Shown: positions 1 to 5,466, counted from the stretch's first letter. The stretch is DNA of 6,522 nucleotides from Syntrophomonadaceae bacterium (GCA_007129055.1 SKWE01000016.1:1-6522), one strand, 5' to 3'. A program made the numbers and translations. The notes: generated by a model not told the origin, from the letters alone.

Positions 1-440
1 ACTGATCGTTCACGCCATCCGCCGTCATAATAAGCATCATACCACCAGTTGCCATGACCCCCTAGATTTGAAATGACATGGGTATTCATTTCTTCATCAA
101 AATAATAATCAATTTCTATTCCACCGTTTCTTTCCAAATGGACCAGTACATCAAATAATGAAAAAAAACCTTCTCTGAATATATCATCACGCAATGAAAC
201 AACTTCATCAGGATTAAATTCAAATTCACCCAGTCCTTCAATCCCAATAATTCCAGTTAACCGGGCAGCGGTTTCCCCAATTTCTCCAAATACCCTGTTT
301 TCTTCACCTGACAAAACAACAGGCCCTGGTTCACTTTCAGAAAGTTCATTTCCAACAATATCTGCTTCTCCACATCCGCTTAATATTACTAGAGGCAAAA
401 GAAGTAACGTGAAAATTTTGTAATTCCTGTTTTTCAACAC
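1..440 (-). CDS. Uncharacterised lipoprotein, N-terminal 146 residues (C-terminus beyond the window)
   Basis: The gene is read from GTG at 440 down to the window edge with no stop, so the C-terminus is missing. AGGAGG lies 8 nt before this GTG; the next codon, TTG, is a poorer-spaced alternative. The product begins with a basic stretch (LKNRNYK), a hydrophobic run of Leu/Val/Ile, and a lipobox LSGC with the predicted lipidated Cys at residue 23. It is therefore very likely an exported, membrane-anchored lipoprotein. The mature part starts with an acidic linker (NELSESEPG). A folded region follows, with FFSLFDVLVHLE at about 92-103 and a Trp/Tyr-rich segment NWWYDAYYDGGW at 131-142. The pattern of a helix, then an aromatic WWY...GW strand, loosely recalls DUF4430 (transcobalamin-like C-terminal) domains, but I would not assign that. 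Function unknown. It is transcribed in the same direction as the upstream MFS gene, 152 bp away, probably from its own promoter. Confidence 0.85.
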   Translation of the reverse strand, partial: MLKNRNYKIFTLLLLPLVILSGCGEADIVGNELSESEPGPVVLSGEENRVFGEIGETAARLTGIIGIEGLGEFEFNPDEVVSLRDDIFREGFFSLFDVLVHLERNGGIEIDYYFDEEMNTHVISNLGGHGNWWYDAYYDGGWRERS

Positions 441-503
441 CCTGGCAACCTCCTTTATCATCAATAGAAACAAATAATATATTTTTCTACTAAGTTTATA
501 GTA

Positions 504-509
504 ATTATA
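504..509 (-). promoter_or_regulatory. Candidate -10 box for the lipoprotein gene
   Basis: A perfect TATAAT on the minus strand sits about 64 nt before the GTG start of the lipoprotein gene, in an AT-rich stretch. The matching -35 position (TTCTGC at 17 nt) is poor, so this is a tentative assignment based mainly on the -10 match. Confidence 0.35.
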
Positions 510-592
510 TCATATTACCACTTAAAGCAGAAGGCAGCGGCAAATGCTTTTCCTGGAATATTATTAAATTGCTGAAGAGGAAAATAAATTTA

Positions 593-1753
593 TCAGGTAC
601 TTATTTTCTTGAGCTTGAAAAATGCTATGAATATAAATGCACCCAGGAGTGATGAAACAGCTCCTGCCATGAAGGCAGCCTGTCCGCCCCAGGCACTCCA
701 GATAAAACCGCCCAGCGCTGAACCGGCAACAATGCCTGTGTTTTCACAGATTGCACCGTAAAAGCCCATGGCTGTCCCCTGTCGTTCCGAAGGTGATGAA
801 CTGGAAAAAAGGCTTAAAGCAGCGGGGCTAAAAGCGGTATACCCAATATTATATAAAACTACAATAGCTATAAAAGCGGCAAAGCTGGAGGCAAGAGAGA
901 AGGCGAACATGGAGAGCGCTGTGGTGAAAAGTCCAAAAATCATCATTACCCTGTTCCCTATCCTGTCAGCCAGCATTCCCATGGGTAAACTAAAGAGCAT
1001 TGCCACAAGTCCCCTTACAGAAATAAGGATCCCTACTTCGGTCATGGAAACCCCCGTTCTGCCGGTAACCAAAAGGGGCAGAAAAGCTACTATAATACCC
1101 AATCCAAAAAACTGGAAAGCTGTTACCAGGCACTGCAGGGTGAGAGCTTTAGTTTGATAGTTTAGTTTCAGTTTAAATTTACCCTGCAGCTTATACTTTA
1201 CCGGAATTGTATTCTTGTAACCCCACAAGACCAGTAATCCACCAAGCAATGAAATAGCAGATGAAAGATAAAAAACGGTTCGAAATCCCCATACTTCGGC
1301 TATATAACCGCTGGGCAGGGCGCCGAGTGAACTTGAAACAGCAATAATTGCGGTAACAATCGCCAGGTGGGTGGTTTTCTTGCCAACAGGAGCACCGGCA
1401 GCGATAAAGCCCCTGCTGGGGCCGAAAATAGCCGATCTAAAAAGGCCCCAAAAAAAGAATATGATAAAAATATAAAATAACTCTTCAACCAGGGTAAAAA
1501 GGAGCACTGTAAAACCACAAAGAAAAGTTCCCACGGCCAGCGGAATCCAGGCTCCTACCCGATCTGCAGCCCATCCCCAGTATCCTTCACCGATCGCCAT
1601 GGCAATCATGGATAAAGAAAACATAAGGCCAATTATTTCCGGGGCAATCTCCAGGGCAGTTAAATACAAAGGCAGGATCGGGTGTAAAAGACTCATTGCA
1701 ACTGCAGCAAGGCCAAAGATAGTTATGATGATCCACTGTTTATTCCTGGTCAA
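593..1753 (-). CDS. MFS transporter, 12-TM, probable drug/metabolite exporter type
   Basis: A 386-residue integral membrane protein of the major facilitator superfamily, with about 12 hydrophobic segments in two halves split by a basic loop at 181-203. The MFS loop 2-3 signature is present in both halves: GWAADRVG at 60-67 and GMLADRIG at 259-266. TM4 carries the Arg/Gly pattern FRSAIFGPSRG (105-115), and SERQGTAMGFYG (322-333) before TM11 is typical of the family. Length is normal for a complete transporter. The start is TTG at 1753: the in-frame TAA two codons upstream excludes a longer form, and GAAAGG lies about 9 nt before it. Substrate cannot be told from sequence. The general type (MFS_1, multidrug or sugar-efflux-like) suggests proton-coupled export, which is inference. 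It diverges from the DUF4956-VTC operon and is followed by the lipoprotein gene without an obvious terminator. Confidence 0.93.
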   Translation of the reverse strand: MTRNKQWIIITIFGLAAVAMSLLHPILPLYLTALEIAPEIIGLMFSLSMIAMAIGEGYWGWAADRVGAWIPLAVGTFLCGFTVLLFTLVEELFYIFIIFFFWGLFRSAIFGPSRGFIAAGAPVGKKTTHLAIVTAIIAVSSSLGALPSGYIAEVWGFRTVFYLSSAISLLGGLLVLWGYKNTIPVKYKLQGKFKLKLNYQTKALTLQCLVTAFQFFGLGIIVAFLPLLVTGRTGVSMTEVGILISVRGLVAMLFSLPMGMLADRIGNRVMMIFGLFTTALSMFAFSLASSFAAFIAIVVLYNIGYTAFSPAALSLFSSSSPSERQGTAMGFYGAICENTGIVAGSALGGFIWSAWGGQAAFMAGAVSSLLGAFIFIAFFKLKKIST

Positions 1754-1822
1754 TATTTACAACCTTTCAAAAATGAAAATCCGGAACATGTCAGATTTAC
1801 AAAACTGGTATGAATCCTTTCC

Positions 1823-1831
1823 ATTATATCA
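1823..1831 (-). promoter_or_regulatory. Extended -10 promoter of the MFS gene
   Basis: The minus strand reads TGATATAAT, a perfect TGnTATAAT extended -10 element, about 70 nt before the TTG start of the transporter. The -35 position is weak (TAGAAA at 17 nt), which extended -10 promoters tolerate. A small inverted repeat (CCTGT at 1842-1846, ACAGG at 1857-1861) falls around the -35 region and could be an operator. Confidence 0.5.
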
Positions 1832-1906
1832 GGGTGGCAGTCCTGTTTCTACAGTGACAGGAGGTATAAACCCTCTACATTATTGCAGCGGCAGTAATCA
1901 TTTGTA

Positions 1907-1936
1907 TTTACCGTTAGGTGAATTCAGTGGTAAAAT
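1907..1936 (+). promoter_or_regulatory. Candidate sigma-A promoter of the DUF4956-VTC operon
   Basis: TTTACC (1907-1912), an 18-nt spacer and TAAAAT (1931-1936) resemble a moderate sigma-A promoter. Transcription would begin near 1943, giving a leader of about 70 nt that contains the hairpin at 1967-1989. No better -35/-10 pair was seen in this intergenic region. Confidence 0.4.
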
Positions 1937-1966
1937 AGAAAAGGTTTCTTAAGGAATTGCTAACCC

Positions 1967-1989
1967 GGGCAGCGAAAAGCTGCTCTTTT
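1967..1989 (+). terminator. Terminator-like leader hairpin upstream of the DUF4956 gene
   Basis: GGGCAGC (1967-1973) pairs with GCTGCTC (1979-1985) across the loop GAAAA, using one G-U pair, and is followed by TTTT. It sits 26 nt before the ATG at 2016 and just upstream of the ribosome-binding site. No plus-strand gene ends upstream, because the preceding gene is divergent. If functional, it therefore acts on the operon's own leader (attenuation) rather than ending another transcript. The T-run is short, so strength is uncertain. Confidence 0.45.
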
Positions 1990-2015
1990 AAGGTATTAAT
2001 AAGGAGGGTGTTTTT

Positions 2016-2696
2016 ATGTGGCAAGAACTTCTTGATTCTTTCTTTATTCCCGAAGATTTAACCTTAACCCTGTTTACCGCACTGCTGATGGCTTTAATCC
2101 TTTCTTTTTTCATCGCCATGATTTATCGCAATACTCACCGGGGTATGAACTACGAACCGGCTTTTCTAACCACCCTGGTGCTTATTTCTCCGGTTGTAGC
2201 CCTGGTCATGTTTTTTATTCGCGGAGACCTTGTACTATCCCTTGGGTTGATCGGTTCCCTTTCTATTATACGTTTCAGGACACCGATTAAAGATACCAGG
2301 GATATGGTTTACCTTTTCTGGGCTATTGTGGTTGGCCTGGGCTGCGGAACAGAAAACTGGACCCTGGCTTTAATGGCCACCGTATTTATCGCAATCATCA
2401 TTTTTGTATTATTCCTTTTTGAGTATGGGCGACCCAAGCACTCTGACTTCGTGCTTGTCGTATCCGGCAAAAACCGGCTAACCACTAACGAAGCTGCTGA
2501 TATTATCAAACAATACAGCGCCCGTTCCAGGATAAGGTCACACGACATTCTTGATGAAGGTTGGGAAATAATTTACGAACTTCGTTTTACTTCCACCCAG
2601 GAACAAAAAACGGAGCAATTTATTAACGAAATAAAGGGGCTTGAAGGTGTTAACAAGGTGTCACTGCTAGCGCCGCAGCTTGCCCTGCCGATGTAA
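2016..2696 (+). CDS. DUF4956 domain-containing membrane protein
   Basis: A 226-residue membrane protein. Hydrophobic segments lie at about 15-37, 49-69, 72-85, 97-110 and 114-136, followed by a soluble, probably cytoplasmic tail (about 140-226) with an alternating strand/helix pattern like a small ferredoxin-type fold. The hallmark of DUF4956 is present: SLGLIGSLSIIRFRTP (75-90) followed by KDTRDMVYLFWAIVVGLGCG (92-111). AGGAGG lies 8 nt before ATG 2016. The biochemical role is not established. Proteins of this family recur next to VTC/polyphosphate-polymerase-domain proteins, and that gene follows here after 15 bp. I infer that it anchors the VTC protein or forms a channel for its product, by analogy with the membrane part of yeast VTC subunits. 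Length and motifs are complete. No CotH-type kinase gene, another frequent companion, follows in this window. Confidence 0.9.
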   Translation: MWQELLDSFFIPEDLTLTLFTALLMALILSFFIAMIYRNTHRGMNYEPAFLTTLVLISPVVALVMFFIRGDLVLSLGLIGSLSIIRFRTPIKDTRDMVYLFWAIVVGLGCGTENWTLALMATVFIAIIIFVLFLFEYGRPKHSDFVLVVSGKNRLTTNEAADIIKQYSARSRIRSHDILDEGWEIIYELRFTSTQEQKTEQFINEIKGLEGVNKVSLLAPQLALPM

Positions 2697-2711
2697 ATGA
2701 GCGAGGGTTAG

Positions 2712-3449
2712 ATGATATCTAAAAATAAATCGACCCAGGTTATACCCTGGCGTTTTGAGTATAAATACCGCATGGATATCTGGAAATATCACCAGGTTAA
2801 AAACAACCTGGTGCCGTTCATGGAAATGGACGAACATACCAGAAAATCCGAGCATAACCGTTACCTGGTTCGTAGTCTTTATTACGATAATGACCAATTC
2901 CAGGCGTATTATGAAAAAATTGAAGGCAATTTTGGACGCATTAAATGTCGTATCAGGACTTATAGCGAAAAGATGGATGGTAATTCAGTGCTGAAGGTGG
3001 AGCTTAAGAACCGCTGGGGAGAATCAATAGAAAAATACAGCACCCTTGTATCACCAAAGGATTATTACTCCTTTATGGACAACCGCCACTGGCCCGACCA
3101 GGAAAACCCGGTACTGCAGGAATTCGAGCGAATCTACTATTTAAGGGCGCTGCGGCCCAAAGTTCTTGTTGAATATTACCGCGAAGGGTATAAAACCCGT
3201 AGCCATGAAGATATTCGCGTCACCATAGACCATGATGTTAAAAGCTGTATGGCAGACTCCCTCTACCCTGCCCCTGCTATTTTTAAAGCCCACCACCCCC
3301 ATTCCCTGGTCCTGGAAATAAAATGCCGCCTCAGACAGCCGGCATGGTTGAGCCAACTGGTTCGGCGACATGGTTTAAAATATATAGCCAACAGCAAATA
3401 CACCCAGGGGATAGAAGCAGTCAGGCCTGATTTAATCAGCCCATACTGA
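2712..3449 (+). CDS. VTC-domain protein (polyphosphate polymerase domain-containing, TTM superfamily)
   Basis: A 245-residue soluble protein of the VTC family, related to the catalytic domain of yeast Vtc4, which makes polyphosphate from ATP inside a triphosphate-tunnel metalloenzyme barrel. The charged strand motifs of such a tunnel occur in order: RFEYKY (14-19), SLYYDN (55-60), KCRIR (78-82), KVELK (95-99), EYYREGY (154-160), RVTID (169-173), LEIK (201-204) and NSKY (227-230). The basic residues would bind phosphate chains, and Glu97, Glu154 and Glu202 could bind metal. The assignment of individual residues is my inference from the family pattern. No signal peptide or TM segment is seen, so it should be cytoplasmic and may dock on the DUF4956 partner encoded 15 bp upstream. 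GAGGG lies 4 nt before the ATG, a short spacing. The gene ends 3 bp from the convergent DUF151 gene. Family assignment is firm; polyphosphate synthesis here is unproven. Confidence 0.9.
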   Translation: MISKNKSTQVIPWRFEYKYRMDIWKYHQVKNNLVPFMEMDEHTRKSEHNRYLVRSLYYDNDQFQAYYEKIEGNFGRIKCRIRTYSEKMDGNSVLKVELKNRWGESIEKYSTLVSPKDYYSFMDNRHWPDQENPVLQEFERIYYLRALRPKVLVEYYREGYKTRSHEDIRVTIDHDVKSCMADSLYPAPAIFKAHHPHSLVLEIKCRLRQPAWLSQLVRRHGLKYIANSKYTQGIEAVRPDLISPY

Positions 3450-3452
3450 TCA

Positions 3453-3887
3453 TCAGTGCAGCTCTTCGTCTCCACCTTCCCGGGCAATGATATCCTGGTA
3501 GTCGTAAGTAAATTCCACCATCTTGGTAGCCATATAGATAGGTGAATTAAAACGCAGGGCCAGCGCTATTGCATCACTGGGGCGCGAGTCAATAATTATG
3601 GATTGTTCATTCTGCGACAGGTAAACTTCAGCATAGAAAGTACTTTCCCTGATATCGGTAATAACTATTTTTTCCAGCTTGGCGCTCAAGTTTTCGCAAA
3701 CCGTTTTCAATAAATCATGAGTCAAAGGCCTTGGCGGTGTTTCACCCTGCAATACAAGTGCTATTGCCTGTGCTTCAAGAGGGCCAATAGATATTGGCAA
3801 AACTTTTTTTTCTTCATCATCCATCAGGAGAACTAAAAAATTGCCACCCTGGTCAGCTGTAACAGTTTTAACCTCCATTTTAATCAT
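3453..3887 (-). CDS. Bifunctional nuclease family protein (DUF151/BFN domain)
   Basis: A 144-residue protein that is almost entirely one BFN (DUF151) domain. Diagnostic motifs: LPISIG (30-35), EAQAIA (38-43), RPLTHDL (53-59) and the strongly conserved IDSRPSDAIALALR (99-112), followed by PIY (116-118). The acidic tail (EGGDEELH) is variable in the family. Plant BFN members were reported to have RNase and DNase activity, and bacterial homologues are widespread but poorly understood. The name should therefore not be read as proof of nuclease activity here. The start is ATG 3887, with GAGAGGGG about 9 nt upstream; Met4 is a less well-placed alternative. It is a single-gene unit, convergent with the VTC gene and divergent from the DegV-family gene. 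A TATAAT lies about 45 nt upstream. Length is normal for the family. Confidence 0.92.
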   Translation of the reverse strand: MIKMEVKTVTADQGGNFLVLLMDDEEKKVLPISIGPLEAQAIALVLQGETPPRPLTHDLLKTVCENLSAKLEKIVITDIRESTFYAEVYLSQNEQSIIIDSRPSDAIALALRFNSPIYMATKMVEFTYDYQDIIAREGGDEELH

Positions 3888-3931
3888 AGCTTACAACCCC
3901 TCTCAAATCGCTTAACAATATTCTATCATAG

Positions 3932-3937
3932 ATTATA
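3932..3937 (-). promoter_or_regulatory. Candidate -10 box for the DUF151 gene
   Basis: A perfect TATAAT on the minus strand lies 44 nt before the ATG of the DUF151 gene. The -35 position at 17 nt (CTTATG) is poor. It is the best candidate in the divergent 192-bp region between this gene and the DegV-family gene. Confidence 0.4.
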
Positions 3938-4034
3938 CAATCCTTAAACAGCGGCATAAGCTATTATTGTATAGAGAAATATCCTATTTATTAAAACTGC
4001 CACCACAAGAAAAGATTATTATGGTATTATTCAG

Positions 4035-4052
4035 TATAGTAGTATTTACTAT
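4035..4052 (+). promoter_or_regulatory. Candidate -10 box of the DegV-family gene, overlapped by an inverted repeat
   Basis: TATAGT (4035-4040) is a reasonable -10 box about 40 nt before ATG 4080, but no good -35 is seen. It overlaps a perfect inverted repeat, ATAGTA (4036-4041) and TACTAT (4047-4052) with a 5-nt centre. The placement fits an operator over the core promoter, though AT-rich DNA yields such short repeats by chance. Confidence 0.3.
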
Positions 4053-4079
4053 CAACTTCAACAGTAAAGGAGATTAATA

Positions 4080-4955
4080 ATGGGCCAGATAAAAATTGTA
4101 ACCGACAGCACATCTGACTTATCGCAAGAGCAAACAAACAAATACGGCATCAAGGTAGTGCCAATCACCGTTACCTTTGGAAGTGAATCTTATGCGGATG
4201 GTATCGATCTAAGCGCAGAAGATTTTTTTAAAAAACTTACCACCGGAAATGAACTGCCAAAAACATCACAGCCATCACCTGAAATATTTCGCATTGCCTA
4301 TGATGAAATAGGCGATGAAGATAATACCATATTCAGCGTTCATGTTTCCGGAAAATTAAGCGGCACGCTAAACTCGGCCGAAATAGCTTCAAAAATGGCA
4401 AAAAGCAAGGTTGTCCCAATCGACACAAAAACTGCCTCACAGGGCATCGGCTTATCTGTTTTAGTGGCAGCGGAAGCCGCCGGCAGGGGGATGAAAGAAG
4501 AAGATATTATTGCAATTACTGAGAAATCTGTAGCTAAAACATTTTCAGTGTTTGCCGTCGATACCCTTGAATACCTTCAAAGAAATGGCAGGATAGGAAA
4601 AGCAGCCTCACTGCTTGGTTCACTGCTGCAGATTAAACCAATTCTTTATGCTGATTCGGAAGGAATGGTAGCACCTTACGACAAGGTCCGCGGCCGTTCG
4701 CACATAGTTCCGACCCTGGTGGGCGCCGCGCTAAAAAATGTACCACCCGACAACCCTGTCAACGTATCCGTTGTCCACGCCATGGCTGAAGAAAGCGCCC
4801 AGAAATTACTTGAAGAGCTAAGGAAAGAATACGAAATAAAAGATCTGCACATAGGTATAGTCGGCCCCGCCATTGGGGCCCATATAGGCCCAGGTGCTGT
4901 AGGAGTAATGATTCAACCGGCATTTGACACCCTGCTTGAAAACATTAATGGTTAA
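4080..4955 (+). CDS. DegV family protein (fatty-acid binding, FakB-like)
   Basis: A 291-residue two-domain protein of full family length. Family motifs: N-terminal IVTDSTSDL (6-14), VVPITVTFG (26-34), TSQPSP (62-67), the carboxylate-binding segment VSGKLSGTLNSA (89-100), DTKTASQGIG (115-124), DTLEYLQRNGRIG (161-173) and the C-terminal IGAHIGPGAVGV (265-276). DegV/FakB proteins bind a single fatty acid in a buried pocket. In the FakA/FakB system they present it for phosphorylation, feeding exogenous fatty acids into phospholipid synthesis. No FakA kinase gene is visible in the window, so a FakB role is inference; many genomes carry several DegV paralogues. AAAGGAG lies 7 nt before ATG 4080. 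There is no signal peptide or TM segment, so it should be cytoplasmic. The gene is followed 75 bp later by dodecin, which has its own promoter, so the two are probably not obligately co-transcribed. Confidence 0.95.
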   Translation: MGQIKIVTDSTSDLSQEQTNKYGIKVVPITVTFGSESYADGIDLSAEDFFKKLTTGNELPKTSQPSPEIFRIAYDEIGDEDNTIFSVHVSGKLSGTLNSAEIASKMAKSKVVPIDTKTASQGIGLSVLVAAEAAGRGMKEEDIIAITEKSVAKTFSVFAVDTLEYLQRNGRIGKAASLLGSLLQIKPILYADSEGMVAPYDKVRGRSHIVPTLVGAALKNVPPDNPVNVSVVHAMAEESAQKLLEELRKEYEIKDLHIGIVGPAIGAHIGPGAVGVMIQPAFDTLLENING

Positions 4956-4967
4956 ATTGTTTAAATA

Positions 4968-4996
4968 TTGACTTGTGCGCAAAAAGTCTGTATAAT
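4968..4996 (+). promoter_or_regulatory. Strong sigma-A promoter of the dodecin gene
   Basis: TTGACT (4968-4973), a 17-nt spacer and TATAAT (4991-4996) match the housekeeping consensus at 11 of 12 positions with ideal spacing. The -35 begins 13 nt after the DegV-family stop codon. Transcription should start near 5003, giving a leader of under 30 nt. High expression of the dodecin is implied. Confidence 0.85.
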
Positions 4997-5015
4997 GATT
5001 GCATAATCAAATTTC

Positions 5016-5021
5016 GGGAGG
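5016..5021 (+). promoter_or_regulatory. Ribosome-binding site that decides the dodecin start
   Basis: GGGAGG abuts the upstream ATG at 5022 with no spacer, which would not allow initiation there. It lies 9 nt before the in-frame GTG at 5031, a normal spacing. This selects GTG 5031 as the start. Confidence 0.75.
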
Positions 5022-5030
5022 ATGATCGCA

Positions 5031-5234
5031 GTGGAGAGCGTATATAAGCTTGTTGAAATTATTGGCACCAGTGACAAGTCGTGGGAAGATGCTGCAAAGG
5101 TAGCTGTAAAAACAGCTTCAAAATCTCTTCGTGACTTAAGGGTTGCGGAAGTGAAAGAAATGGACATGAAAATTGAAGATGGTGAGATTATTTTCAGGGT
5201 TAAAATGAACCTTTCCTTTAAGTATGAAGACTAA
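5031..5234 (+). CDS. Dodecin family protein, flavin-site residues replaced
   Basis: A 67-residue protein with the dodecin pattern: VYKLVEIIGTS (4-14), SWEDAAKVAVKTASKSLRDL (17-36) and a C-terminal pair of strands ending FKYED. Dodecins are beta-alpha-beta-beta proteins that assemble into hollow dodecamers and store or buffer riboflavin-type flavins. In characterised members the segment after the helix reads WFEV or WAEV, with the Trp stacking on flavin; here it is VAEV, with Val38 at that place. The conserved Gln in the later strand (FQV) is replaced by Arg56 (FRV). Flavin binding is therefore doubtful although the fold looks intact. GTG 5031 is preferred to ATG 5022 because of ribosome-binding-site spacing, and it gives the usual dodecin N-terminus. 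The gene is monocistronic, with a near-consensus promoter and a strong terminator. Confidence 0.9.
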   Translation: MESVYKLVEIIGTSDKSWEDAAKVAVKTASKSLRDLRVAEVKEMDMKIEDGEIIFRVKMNLSFKYED

Positions 5235-5261
5235 AGCAAAAAGAATAGCTGTTTGAATAGC

Positions 5262-5293
5262 AAAAAGCGACACCTGAATGGCGTCGCTTTTTT
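5262..5293 (+). terminator. Strong intrinsic terminator after the dodecin gene
   Basis: AAAAA precedes GCGACACC (5267-5274), a TGAAT loop, and GGCGTCGC (5280-5287), followed by six T. The stem is GC-rich with one internal A/C mismatch and is extended by the A/T flanks. It lies 28 nt after the dodecin stop. The A-run on one side and T-run on the other would let it work in both directions. Confidence 0.9.
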
Positions 5294-5308
5294 ATGACTA
5301 TATTTTCA

Positions 5309-5332
5309 CACATGACATACATATGTCATGTG
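5309..5332. repeat. 24-bp palindrome with perfect 11-bp arms, operator-like
   Basis: CACATGACATA (5309-5319) and TATGTCATGTG (5322-5332) are perfect inverted arms around a 2-bp CA centre. It lies just after the dodecin terminator, in the AT-rich region upstream of the XRE regulator. A TATAAT at 5341-5346 places the palindrome over the corresponding -35 region. No T-run follows, so a dimeric regulator's binding site is more likely than a terminator. Confidence 0.7.
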
Positions 5333-5370
5333 ATTTGAAATATAATATTGACATTATAAGCTTTGCAAAC

Positions 5371-5385
5371 AGCTGAAAAGCAGCT
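5371..5385 (+). repeat. Small inverted repeat in the regulator's upstream region
   Basis: AGCTG (5371-5375) and CAGCT (5381-5385) flank an AAAAG loop and are followed by TTTAAAA. This could be a weak hairpin in any transcript starting near the 24-bp palindrome. The T-run is interrupted, so I do not call it a terminator. Confidence 0.3.
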
Positions 5386-5402
5386 TTAAAAGGCTGATAA
5401 AC

Positions 5403-5431
5403 TTGCACATAAATAATATCTTTGCTATAGT
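5403..5431 (+). promoter_or_regulatory. Candidate promoter of the XRE regulator gene
   Basis: TTGCAC (5403-5408), a 17-nt spacer and TATAGT (5426-5431) form a plausible sigma-A promoter with a good -10 and a half-matching -35. Transcription from near 5438 would give a leader of about 130 nt before ATG 5569. Two further TTGACA boxes (5348-5353 and 5478-5483) lack a convincing -10 at the right distance. Confidence 0.45.
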
Positions 5432-5466
5432 GTTATAGAAAAACAAGTCATTTTTTATTATCAAAC

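Noticed and set aside
525..551. AAAGCA...TGCTTT inverted repeat between the MFS and lipoprotein genes, considered as a terminator
   Set aside because: The stem is only 6 bp, the loop is long, and no T-run follows in the minus direction.
768..1157. Plus-strand open frame of 129 codons inside the MFS gene
   Set aside because: It lies fully antisense within the MFS coding region, which has a convincing protein family match; this frame has none.
1831..1845. AGGGTGGCA, resembling the start of the T-box AGGGTGGNACCGCG motif, on the plus strand
   Set aside because: The ACCGCG part is missing, no specifier-loop structure is seen upstream, and the downstream genes are not amino-acid related. The stretch also lies upstream of the candidate plus promoter.
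1599..1952. Plus-strand open frame of 117 codons overlapping the 5' end of the MFS gene
   Set aside because: It is antisense to clear MFS coding sequence for nearly half its length and has no ribosome-binding site or recognisable motif; its product is low-complexity and not family-like.
2309..2548. Minus-strand open frame within the DUF4956 gene
   Set aside because: It is a shadow of the well-supported DUF4956 coding frame, with no ribosome-binding site or motif.
2698..2712. Tiny ATG-AGC-GAG-GGT-TAG frame between the DUF4956 and VTC genes
   Set aside because: Four codons overlapping the VTC ribosome-binding site; this looks like ordinary intergenic sequence rather than a leader peptide.
4676..4873. 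Minus-strand open frame within the DegV-family gene
   Set aside because: It is a shadow of the DegV-family reading frame; the sense protein carries the conserved motifs.
5348..5353. Perfect TTGACA box considered as the -35 of the regulator promoter
   Set aside because: No acceptable -10 sequence occurs 16-18 nt downstream; the TTGCAC/TATAGT pair at 5403-5431 fits better.
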